Assembly: GCA_016745315.1 (NCBI GenBank)
Contig: CP066886.1
Span: 5,208,501-5,272,500 of the forward strand
DNA: 64,000 bases
Origin: Arthrospira sp. PCC 9108
Lineage (GTDB): Bacteria; Cyanobacteriota; Cyanobacteriia; Cyanobacteriales; Microcoleaceae
Direction of reading: 5' to 3'
Under the pieces are notes generated by a model. That model ran no database searches. It had not been told where the DNA came from and saw nothing but the letters and a program-made list of their open reading frames with translations. The number at the start of each line of letters is the position of its first letter. Positions within the stretch are counted from its first letter, which is position 1. Below are positions 26,701 to 34,206 of the stretch, piece by piece. The position numbers were made by a program, and so were the translations under genes.

Positions 26701-29136
26701 TTAAAATTCCTTGGTGTGTGGTCGCAATACCCCCACCCCTTTCGGGAGTATATCCGTTGGCGATCGTCAGATTTTGAATGGTTAAACTGGTGGGATTTGC
26801 TGAGGTTGAATTAACATAAAATACTCGGGAACTGTTATTCCCACTGATGGTCAGATTAGGATTATTATTCCCGTCAATAATCAGGTTTTTACCCACCGGA
26901 ATTTCTAACTGTCCTCCCGTCAGGGTAATAGTATTTCCCCCCGTGAGTTCAGATGCAAATGTAATGGTATCCCCTGATTGCGCGTTGGCGATCGCATCCC
27001 TTAATGAACCCTCACCCCCATCATTATTATTAGTAACAATTAAACTGGGTTCATTGATGGTCGGAATCATCTCATAAGCACCCACATCAAACTCTGCTGT
27101 ACCACTATTATCTCCATCCACCGGACGACTTTCTCCCCGCTGGTCTGTGGTAACTGTATTAACAACAATTCCGCCATCAATCGCTGGACTTCCAGGTAAA
27201 AGGGGATGAATTAATACCCCATTAATTTCCTGTAAATCTCCCAGCAGTGGATCGGTTAATGTAACGTTACTGGTAATTAAAGTATCGTTAGGGTTCAATT
27301 CATTTGATTGAATGTTACCACCGCCATCATTATATGTAGTTCCTGTGTGATGGTTTATATTCCAATCATTGCCGCGATTATTGGCTACATTATAGGCGGA
27401 AATTGTGTTAGTTAAAGTCACATTATCCCCACCACCCCAAAAGCCACCGCCTTGACCACCTGCGTAATTATTCGCAATAGTAGTATTGATAATATTGGTG
27501 GGATTAGTACCATTGGCGAAGGTAATTCCACCCCCCAAGCCATCACTTCCATCGGCTGATTCGGCGCGATTTTCGGAAATAGTAGTATTGGTAATTGTCA
27601 CTGGAGATGTTTCTCCAATCCACAACCCACCACCTTGACTTTGGGAACGATTATTAGCAAAGGTTGTATTGTTAATAGTTAACTCTGCATTACCATGTCG
27701 CAGTCCGCCACCTAACGCCTGTCCGCGAATACTTTCGACAACCTCATTATTAATAATTTGGCTATTTTCGATGATAACACGGTCAGGAGGATAAGCATAT
27801 AAGAACAGTCCGCCACCCTGTCCCGCACCTGTATTTCCCTCAATTAAACTATTGCTAATCCGAATTTCTCCCCCCACTGGTCCGGGTCCAAAATTCTCGC
27901 CTGAAGCATTAGCACCATCGGTAAAAATTGCGCCGCCAAAACCAGATGGATCACCCCCTAAATCTCCAGGGGTGGAGTCATTATTGAGAAAAGTTGAACC
28001 CTCAATAGTTAAGTCCCCTAACAGGTGATTAATTGCGCCGCCATTGATGCCTTTATTGTTGGTAAATGTGCTGTCAATTACTGTCAGAGTTCCGGCGCTT
28101 TTGGTGGCGATCGCACCCCCTCCCCGTTCACTTCCTCCAGCGGTGCCATCATTACCATCAAATTGGCTATTAATGATGGTTGTATTACTTCTAAATCCGG
28201 TGAAAATCCCCCCGCAAACTGGGCACGATTATTGTTAACTTGGCTATTTTCTAAGGTTAAAGATGTCCGACTCGCCATGCGAATACCTCCGCCAGCGCCA
28301 TCTTCTCCTTCTCCTGTGGCTAAACCGTCGGCAATAATTAGATGTTTTAAGGTGACTGATGGAGGGATAAAATCAGGACTTATTTGGATTTCAATAACCC
28401 TAGTATTTCCGCCGCCACTCAGGGTTAATCCTGACGCAGATTCTCCGTCAACAGTGATGCTTTTGTCAATGACTAATTGTTGGCTAAGGTTAATGGTTTG
28501 ACTTGACAAACTGCTATCGAATGTGATAACATCCCCATCACTGGCATTGGCGATCGCCTCCCGTAAAGAACCAAGCCCAAAATCGTTGGTATTGGTGACG
28601 GTAATAGTGCCGAAAGTTCCCCGATAAGAAGCGATCGCTTTTGAGGTAAAGGGTAAATTTAACTCAACGGTCGCGGTAGAATATTCTAAATGCCAATAGT
28701 CAGCACCGACGATTTCCTGTGAGGCGGCGACTGTTGCGCCGGTGATTTCTGCTAACTGCTCGATAAAATTAGTTCCGGTGGCGGCGGCGACCCGACAACC
28801 ATAAAGGAATAAGGTAGCTGTTTCTGATAAAGCCTTGCGCCAACTGTGAAGGCGATCGCTTTTCAGGGTATCGCTATTAACAACCCCATTCCCCAAATAT
28901 AAACAGCCTGGACTGCCATGGGATAAAATATGAACCTGGGCAATTTTTTCACCCAGACGGCTATAATCAGATAGTACAGCCGAAATCTGTGCTATCCCAT
29001 CTTGATGGCGATCGAGAATAATTCCTTGGCCGTCTTTTACCCCATCTAGGAGTTGTTCGGGTGTTTCTACATTGCGATCGATAAAAACGAGGGTTTTAGG
29101 CTTACCGCTAGGGGCACACCTTGGACGTTTAAACAT
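23753..29136 (-). CDS. giant DUF4347 / beta-helix / RTX surface protein, split by a one-base frameshift
   Basis: Two frames (29136-28084 and the frame ending at 23753) belong to one product of about 1790 residues. The first frame gives an N-terminal DUF4347 domain (VFIDRNVETPEQLLDGV ... HILSHGSPGCLYLG ... LFLYGCRVAA) and the start of a parallel beta-helix (FGLGSLREAIANASDGD). At a run of six G on the coding strand (plus 28208-28213), one extra base restores ...AGGIFTGFRSNTTIINSQ and the long second frame. That frame holds two more beta-helix blocks with choice-of-anchor-like ends (GSPAIDGG ... DQRGE), a Pro/Glu/Val linker (plus 24850-25497), and about 25 RTX calcium-binding nonapeptides (GGxGNDxLx). 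Such proteins are exported by type I secretion, signalled by the C-terminus. No such exporter is in the window. Confidence 0.8.
24847..25497 (-). repeat. Pro-Glu-Val linker encoded by short tandem repeats
   Basis: About 650 bp are made of 6-, 12- and 18-bp units encoding EPEPEVEP and EPTPEVEP and, near the C-terminal side, a QPQPQP stretch. Higher-order duplications are visible: roughly 24920-25180 resembles 25205-25450. The tract is an extended, negatively charged spacer between the beta-helices and the RTX domain. Confidence 0.85.
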
Positions 29137-29510
29137 TTATGAGACTCCAAGAGGGTATATTTGGTATATTCAACCCTGGAGTTGTAAATTCAGGTTTAAC
29201 TGGTTAATTTATCAAGTAAAAGAATTGGTACCCCCCTTCAGCCACCAGGAGGAAGCACCAATCCTATTGACTCACCGCCCAACCTAAAAGAGCGTTAATT
29301 GGAATCCTTAATTGAGTTTTAAGATGTTTCCTGTTGAGTCCTATTCTATAAATAGCAGATTTTGATGTAAATCGCCTCAGTATTTTTACTGAAATTTTGA
29401 CGTATTTTGTGAGGGGGAGTAGGAGCAAAATTACGGAATTTACGGTTATATCAACTCTACCAAAGCCATGGGCTAATTAGGAGTAACCAATTTTTTACCC
29501 CTAGGAAGTG
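29137..29510. other. intergenic region upstream of the giant surface protein
   Basis: This stretch contains the 5' region of the DUF4347 gene on the minus strand and no gene of its own. I see no clear operator. Confidence 0.4.
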
Positions 29511-29511
29511 C

Positions 29512-29544
29512 AAAAAAACCGTAGCCTGGTAATAGTGGCTACGG
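29512..29544 (-). terminator. intrinsic terminator of the Bax-inhibitor-1 gene
   Basis: Read on the minus strand, CCGTAGCC and GGCTACGG form a perfect 8-bp stem with a 10-base loop, followed by seven T. It lies about 60 bp after the stop of the BI-1 C-terminal fragment, as expected for its natural terminator. Confidence 0.85.
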
Positions 29545-29602
29545 CTGGTATTTCACAAGTAGTTATAATCGCTTAGATTAACGGTGGTTATCAACCTGGG
29601 AC

Positions 29603-29718
29603 TTAATCGCGATTAAGAACAATCAGTAAGCGCAAAATAAAGATAAACAGGTTGATGTAGGTGAGGTACATGGACAAAGCGGCGGGAATAGGCTGGTCAT
29701 CACGTAAACCTCTGGGGA
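29603..29718 (-). pseudogene. Bax inhibitor-1 family protein, C-terminal fragment
   Basis: The minus strand reads LPRGLRDDQPIPAAL then SMYLTYINLFIFILRLL and ends LNRD. This is the recognisable C-terminus of cyanobacterial BI-1/YccA (UPF0005) membrane proteins. Reading upstream the frame runs into the right end of the IscB element near 29715. The N-terminal part of the same gene is at 31341-31654. This fragment is too short to be found as a separate gene. Confidence 0.88.
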
Positions 29719-29787
29719 GCGTGGAAGCCCCGTGTCTTTAGACCGGGGAGGAAACGGGACCGGGGGACTTTAGTCCCCGTGAATCTT

Positions 29788-31059
29788 TCAAGCATAGGCG
29801 TAACCATCCTTTCGGTGAATAGGTTGGCAGTATTTGTGGTTGATGCCTGTCACCCGTCCCGAGGCGGTGGTCATATCAAAACTGCCAGAGGCACGGCAGA
29901 GAACCCGTCCTACATAGGAGCCAATTTTCTTCCCGGCCGTGACCGTAGCCGTGACGATATCGCCAGTCTGAAAACCGTTGTGAATTTGCTTCCTGGAGCG
30001 GTGACGAGTGGGGAATCCGTACTTATTCGTCCCGCACATCCGACGAGTTCCATGCCCCTTCGCTAGAATCAGCAACGGTTTTGACGTGACAATATCGAGT
30101 GATTCGACGTCTCCAACACAGGCAGCATCAAGCCAATGAGCTTTAGGTAGGTTAAGCCGAAGTCGATTGAACTTCGTTTGTCCGCCGGTTCCTGTAGTTA
30201 CTGGGACTCCTGTGGCTTTGAGAGCGTTGAACAAGGCCCATCGGGTTGAGTTAACGGCAGCCGCATCGTTAAGGGGTGATTTGGCCTGCCTCAGAAGACG
30301 ACTCAGGACATCAGGCTGGCCCGATAAAAAATCCCGAATGTCCCCATTGCCTTTGGCTTGATTGCATGAGTGGCAAGCGATCGTCAGGTTAGACACCCGG
30401 TCAGAGCCCCCCTTAGACCGGGGCTGAATATGCTCAACTTCAAGGGGCACATGTTTAGCACCACAGTAAGCACAGGTTCGGCCCCACTTTTCCAACAGGT
30501 ATTCCCGGACTTCGTAGCCTTGTAAGGCTCCCTGCTGATACTCAACACCTGAGATCTCAGGGTTTTCCATCAATTGTAGGTCGAACCGTACTAGCTCTTG
30601 AACAATGCGGCCCACTGGGGCAAGTCTACGGAATCGGTTAACCCAGGTCATCAGGGTATCGACTCGATGCTGCAAGCTCGGAGCCAACCAACCCTGGGGA
30701 CGAGTCCGATTCAAGAACCGAGCCGGCCGATATTGGGTCTTGCGGTTTCGTCGAGAACGTCGCAGTTGCCGACGAGACCGCAAGGCTTCTACTATCTGCT
30801 GTCCTCGGTGCTGCAACTCGGCAGCAAAGATGATTCGATTCCCTTGCTTCAGGGCAATTCCAGTGACTTTAGAGCCTGGGTCTAATTTGAGTTCGATCGG
30901 TTCAGGATTCCCATGAACCTCCTTATTGAGAATAATGGTGAATGGGTAGCGTCGAAATACCGATGCTTTTCCGGCTTTGAGTAGGGACCGTGCGACCCCT
31001 GGCTGGCAGGGGGTCAGGGGCCTACGGTTGGTATCTAAAACGAAAACATGATTAGACAT
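29788..31059 (-). CDS. iscB: IscB RNA-guided nuclease (RuvC + HNH)
   Basis: This 423-residue protein has the IscB architecture: a PLMP-like N-terminus (VLDTNRRPLTPCQPGVARSLL), RuvC-I LKLDPGSKVTGIAL, an Arg-rich bridge helix (SRRQLRRSRRNRKTQY), RuvC-II RIVQELVRFDLQ, a complete HNH domain (CAYCGAKHVPLEVEHIQPRS ... NLTIACHSCNQAKGN) and RuvC-III KAHWLDAACVG. IscB uses an omega-RNA to cut double-stranded DNA and is the ancestor class of Cas9. All catalytic residues look present, and the length is normal. It is encoded in an element that has split a BI-1 gene. Transcription from the host BI-1 promoter is likely, because both are on the minus strand. Confidence 0.92.
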   Translation of the reverse strand: MSNHVFVLDTNRRPLTPCQPGVARSLLKAGKASVFRRYPFTIILNKEVHGNPEPIELKLDPGSKVTGIALKQGNRIIFAAELQHRGQQIVEALRSRRQLRRSRRNRKTQYRPARFLNRTRPQGWLAPSLQHRVDTLMTWVNRFRRLAPVGRIVQELVRFDLQLMENPEISGVEYQQGALQGYEVREYLLEKWGRTCAYCGAKHVPLEVEHIQPRSKGGSDRVSNLTIACHSCNQAKGNGDIRDFLSGQPDVLSRLLRQAKSPLNDAAAVNSTRWALFNALKATGVPVTTGTGGQTKFNRLRLNLPKAHWLDAACVGDVESLDIVTSKPLLILAKGHGTRRMCGTNKYGFPTRHRSRKQIHNGFQTGDIVTATVTAGKKIGSYVGRVLCRASGSFDMTTASGRVTGINHKYCQPIHRKDGYAYA

Positions 31060-31340
31060 TGTTGCGTCTCTTCTGATTGCTCGTCACCTTAAAAATGTGG
31101 GGGTATGGTTGCCCCCAACTCTGCAAAGCAGGTAAAGTTTGCCTCGTCAATGTTATAAAAGCTTTTTGGGCTAACTACACTTCCTTACCCCTTGTAAAGA
31201 TGTTTAATAGTTAACGATAGAGCGAGAGGCTGGCAAGCACCTCAAGGTATCATGGCTTAAATAACGTAGCCAGTTAAGGCTTAGACTGGTCAACTAACTG
31301 AGGAATCCGAGGCATGAAGCCCCGTTACTTCAGTACGGGG
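31060..31340 (-). ncRNA. candidate omega-RNA upstream of iscB
   Basis: The 280 bp between the iscB start and the left element end carry no gene. They begin (minus strand) with the hairpin CCCCGTACTGAAGTAACGGGG-type stem and then structured GC-rich segments, the place where IscB omega-RNAs are encoded. The guide would be the flanking BI-1 sequence reading ...ATACCCTCAGTCAG on the minus strand. This is an assignment by position. Confidence 0.5.
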
Positions 31341-31654
31341 TGCTGACTGAGGGTATATCCGGTGATGAGGCTATAGGTTGCTAACAGGGGGAGGGCAACC
31401 TGGTTATTATCGTTAGCAAGAACCCTACTAGCGATAAAAAATAGGGCTAACTGAGCAATCAAGGCCACCCAGAAGGTGGTCATGAAGATTCCCGGGTTGG
31501 TGCTGATGACATTCAGGCCACCGAAGGAACCAACAGCAGTTAGAACTAAACCACCTCCCACAAAGGGGAGGGCATTGGCAATGACGTTAGGGCCTACAAG
31601 GGCTTGACCTTGGGCTTGAGCCATTGCTTGCCGAAAATTACTGGTATTTGCCAT
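31341..31654 (-). pseudogene. Bax inhibitor-1 family protein, N-terminal fragment
   Basis: The first ~104 codons of a BI-1/YccA-type membrane protein, starting MANTSNFRQAMAQAQGQALVG and including transmembrane segments (NALPFVGGGLVLTAVGSFGG; MTTFWVALIAQLALFFIA; ALPLLATYSLITGYTLSQ). After YTLSQ the frame enters the IscB element and stops within a few codons. About 100 codons of the normal protein are missing between this piece and the C-terminal piece at 29603-29718, so the gene cannot make a full-length product. Confidence 0.88.
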
Positions 31655-31835
31655 AGCAACTCCTGAAAGTTTCCGATTTATCTAGTGAGGCAAGAATACC
31701 CCCATCATCAGGCAATTGACGACGGGATGAATTGCCACCCAACACTAAGAATATTGTAATATAAACTACCAGGAAAACCAAGTGCTACATGAGATTATAG
31801 AGGGGTTGGGAAGCAGAGCTTCTGGCTTATGAAAC

Positions 31836-32438
31836 CTACCTAAAATCCTGTTCAAACTGTTGTCGGGTAATGGGTTGAGGGATTTCTAAACCTTCTCCGC
31901 CGAGGACTTCTAAGGGTAAGCCATTGACGGAAATCCGTACTGGTGCGAGGGGGTCGAGGCTGGTGGCGGTGTAAACTACTTGCCCTAAACGGCCAATCAT
32001 GGAGGCACTACCGCCGCCTGTGGTAAATTCGGTGGATAGGTCGATCGCGATCGCCCCGTCTTGGGTGGCGGTCAAATTTAGTAGTTGAGTACCTGGGGGA
32101 ATTTCGCTATATTGGTTGGCTTCCTGGGGGCCTGAGAGTAGGCGATCGAAGGCGGCAGCTAGGACGGTATGGGGTTGGGAAGCACTGACGGTGAGGGTGA
32201 CGGAGTTGGGAATCCAGACAATTTGGTTATCAGCTTCATCGACCCAGTAAATATTGACGGTTTTTTCGATCGCATCGGTTGTTTCTGGGGGTTGAGGAGA
32301 GGTGATCGCTGGCGGTTGTTCGGTGTCAACAGCGGCCCGCCACCAAGTCACACCGGCGGCGATAGCGGCAACGAATAGCGCTACCCCAGCAATCATAGCA
32401 ATATTTTGATGGTGATCGGGTTGTGGATCTTTCATCAC
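31836..32438 (-). CDS. GerMN-domain lipoprotein-like membrane protein
   Basis: This 200-residue protein has an N-terminal membrane anchor (IAMIAGVALFVAAIAAGVTWW), a short Pro/Thr linker, and then a GerMN domain (about residues 60-185: VNIYWVDEADNQIVWIP ... VLAAAFDRLLSGP ... AIDLSTEFTTGGGSASM). The domain is found in GerM and in many cyanobacterial envelope proteins and probably helps in cell-wall assembly. It is expected to face the periplasm. The gene is alone, about 180 bp upstream-side of the split BI-1 gene. Confidence 0.85.
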   Translation of the reverse strand: MMKDPQPDHHQNIAMIAGVALFVAAIAAGVTWWRAAVDTEQPPAITSPQPPETTDAIEKTVNIYWVDEADNQIVWIPNSVTLTVSASQPHTVLAAAFDRLLSGPQEANQYSEIPPGTQLLNLTATQDGAIAIDLSTEFTTGGGSASMIGRLGQVVYTATSLDPLAPVRISVNGLPLEVLGGEGLEIPQPITRQQFEQDFR

Positions 32439-32656
32439 TATCCATTCACAACTGTATTTTTGAGTTTAACTGGCGATCGGGGGTTCTGACAAATTATCTG
32501 ACAAATTAATTTTATCGGCGGCGAGATTGAGGATCTCAAGCCCACCGGACACCCACGGTTACCAGCGATCGATTTCACCAGCTACCAGTGATGAACCGGG
32601 GGGCGATCGCTGCCCATTTTTTAATCTTGATCTAAAGTCGGGGTTAGATTGGCTAG

Positions 32657-32746
32657 AAATTCAAACAATGGGAAACTGAAGCCAAGCGACGGCTTGAAGG
32701 AATCGAACAAACCGAAGCGGAGGAGGATATTATTACCGGGGAATGA
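32657..32746 (+). pseudogene. possible remnant ORF end
   Basis: A 29-codon open stretch encodes WETEAKRRLEGIEQTEAEE and ends TGE-stop. Its composition resembles the C-terminus of short helical antitoxin- or addiction-module-like proteins, but an in-frame stop lies directly upstream and there is no start. The other bases of 32439-32732 hold no gene I can support. Confidence 0.25.
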
Positions 32747-32984
32747 TGTATTCGGCATTTTCCACGGTGGAAATTGACCTGGTGTTTTCCGATGGTTGTG
32801 GCAGCCGATTAATGGTAATGAGTAGCAATGTTAAAACGGCTACAACTAAGAAAAAAATATCATTCCATTTTTCGGTATGATGAAAACGACGTCCACAGGT
32901 AGAACAAAACTGCTGCTGGGGGTGGTCTGGATGGGCGGTAATGTGGCATTTGGCTCGGCCGTGGTGATCCATTGGGCAGGTCAT
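32733..32984 (-). CDS. small zinc-ribbon membrane protein
   Basis: This 83-residue protein has an N-terminal Cys/His-rich part (CPMDHHGRAKCHITAHPDH ... FCSTCGRRFHH) that looks like a zinc ribbon. One transmembrane helix (IFFLVVAVLTLLLITI) and a short polar tail follow. AAGGAGA lies a few bases before the ATG, a good ribosome site. The function is unknown; a cytoplasmic zinc finger tethered to the membrane is inferred. Confidence 0.65.
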   Translation of the reverse strand: MTCPMDHHGRAKCHITAHPDHPQQQFCSTCGRRFHHTEKWNDIFFLVVAVLTLLLITINRLPQPSENTRSISTVENAEYIIPR

Positions 32985-33066
32985 AATCTTCTCCTTAAAA
33001 AGGGATCATAATTGACAGTGGGGGGAATGTCTCAAGATAGACAATTTCCCCCAGTGCGATCGAGAG

Positions 33067-33234
33067 TTAAGCAGGATTAACCAGATCGCAACCATCATCA
33101 CTGTCTTCAGAGGTATCCATTGTTGAGATCACAAAAAGTGGTGAAGTTTCCGCCCTAACTATCTGTCCGGGGAGGTGAGTTAGGTTCAGCGTAGACAGAG
33201 AGATCAATAAAACAACCGTGATTGTGCAATTCAT
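33067..33234 (-). CDS. small secreted peptide, 55 residues
   Basis: This short ORF begins MNCTITVVLLISLSTLNLT, which looks like a signal peptide, and ends with an acidic tail (MDTSEDSDDGCDLVNPA). A strong ribosome site GGGAGG lies 10 bases before the ATG on the minus strand. Cleavage might occur after the IVRA region. The mature peptide would be about 25 acidic residues with one Cys. I do not recognise a family. It is divergent from the peptide/E2/E1 cluster, sharing a 256-bp intergenic region with it. Confidence 0.5.
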   Translation of the reverse strand: MNCTITVVLLISLSTLNLTHLPGQIVRAETSPLFVISTMDTSEDSDDGCDLVNPA

Positions 33235-33490
33235 TTTTCAGTGCCTCCCGAAGGTTGCAAGTGCTTTCAAAATAGTTATCTTTTGGAAACGCAACTTTTA
33301 TGCAAATCGGAGGAAAAAACTGGTAGGGAGTGGTCTACTTGCTTAAATTCATCTGGTCTGGGGCTTTGGTTGTGGTCGCTTCGCACTTTCCTCACTGACT
33401 GCATAAAAACTGAAACTCCTCACGACAACATTCATAGGGCCTGAGAGAAACACCTCTGGCGTACTGCAACACTAATTAGGAAAACATCTG

Positions 33491-33562
33491 ATGACTTCTG
33501 AAACACTCAAAACTACCAAAACCATCTCCGGCGGCTACGGTGTCACGGATTCTAAAAAGTAG
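33491..33562 (+). CDS. 23-residue peptide ORF upstream of E2/E1 genes
   Basis: The ORF starts MTSETLKTTKTI, carries the motif SGGYGV and ends TDSKK. It is preceded by AGGAAAAC at a good distance from the ATG, and an in-frame stop precedes it, so it is a free short ORF. It lies 100 bp before the E2-like gene on the same strand. A GG motif followed by a removable tail is how ubiquitin-like proteins and some modified peptides are made. The peptide could therefore be the substrate of the E1/E2/JAB proteins (inference). Confidence 0.4.
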   Translation: MTSETLKTTKTISGGYGVTDSKK

Positions 33563-33662
33563 TCAATTGTGGGCGGGGTATTGGTCTGACCTGAAACCGC
33601 CACCGCATAAAAATCAGAAGTCTGAACGATAACAGGATCATAACCATCAACAGGCTATCCCC

Positions 33663-34190
33663 ATGACACAACAAGTAGATCTCAATGAAGTCCGTAACCG
33701 CGTCATCACTAACCGTCAGCAAGACGTTGACCTTCCCCGGTCTCCCCGTCAGGCTGTATATGTCGATAACGGAGGAAATATTGTCACGGACCCGGAACCC
33801 AGCGGGCACCGTCACCTCTCGCAAGTTCCGCAAAAAATCTTTGCCGCCAGCCTCATGCAAGATCGGCAGGTTGTGGTCCGCAAACTGCCTCCCAACGCCC
33901 AAGAAATGAACATCAGTGGTGTCACCGGGTGGGTGTACGAAATTACCAGCGAATTGGGGGACCACTACACCATGTTTATTTTCAATGACGGCAGCTTATA
34001 TCAAGTGATGGTTTTGTTTCCCGAAGTAGCCGGGCGTTATAGCGTTACTGAGGGGCATTTGTTCCCCAACGGCTGCATTTGTCTCAACGAGGAACACGGC
34101 TATCGATCGCTCGAACAAGCCTACGCCAAATCTGTCCTTTGGGCAACCGGTTTTAGTATTTATGCCCGCACCGGAAATTTCCCGCTATAA
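33663..34190 (+). CDS. prokaryotic ubiquitin-conjugating enzyme E2-like protein
   Basis: This 175-residue protein has an E2/UBC fold core in its C-terminal two thirds: a beta-sheet region (TGWVYEITSELGDHYTMFIF), then MVLFPEVAGRY, and the active-site block GHLFPNGCICLNEEHGY. In E2 enzymes the matching block is N-G-x-I-C-L, so the second Cys of GCICL is the likely catalytic thioester Cys. The C-terminal helix follows (EQAYAKSVLWATGFSIY). The N-terminal ~70 residues are extra. It is 16 bp from the JAB/E1 gene and certainly in its operon. Its role is inferred: to accept an activated modifier from the E1 domain and pass it to a target or lipid. Confidence 0.75.
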   Translation: MTQQVDLNEVRNRVITNRQQDVDLPRSPRQAVYVDNGGNIVTDPEPSGHRHLSQVPQKIFAASLMQDRQVVVRKLPPNAQEMNISGVTGWVYEITSELGDHYTMFIFNDGSLYQVMVLFPEVAGRYSVTEGHLFPNGCICLNEEHGYRSLEQAYAKSVLWATGFSIYARTGNFPL

Positions 34191-34206
34191 CAAACATTGA
34201 ATCATC

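Larger units (their letters stand above)
29715..31340 (-). mobile_element. IscB-type IS200/IS605-like element inside a BI-1 gene
   Basis: The element is about 1.6 kb. Its left end (31320-31340) forms a hairpin CCCCGT...ACGGGG. Its right end, near 29715-29780, has two hairpins: CCCCG-GTC-TTTA-GAC-CGGGG and GGGGAC-TTTA-GTCCCC. Its only gene is iscB; tnpA is missing. It lies between two parts of a Bax-inhibitor-1 gene. The exact ends are estimates from where host protein similarity stops. Confidence 0.75.

Noticed and set aside
33241..33444. 67-residue plus ORF starting at GTG upstream of the E2 operon
   Set aside because: Low hydrophobic structure, no ribosome site; the start region is the ribosome site of the minus-strand secreted peptide.
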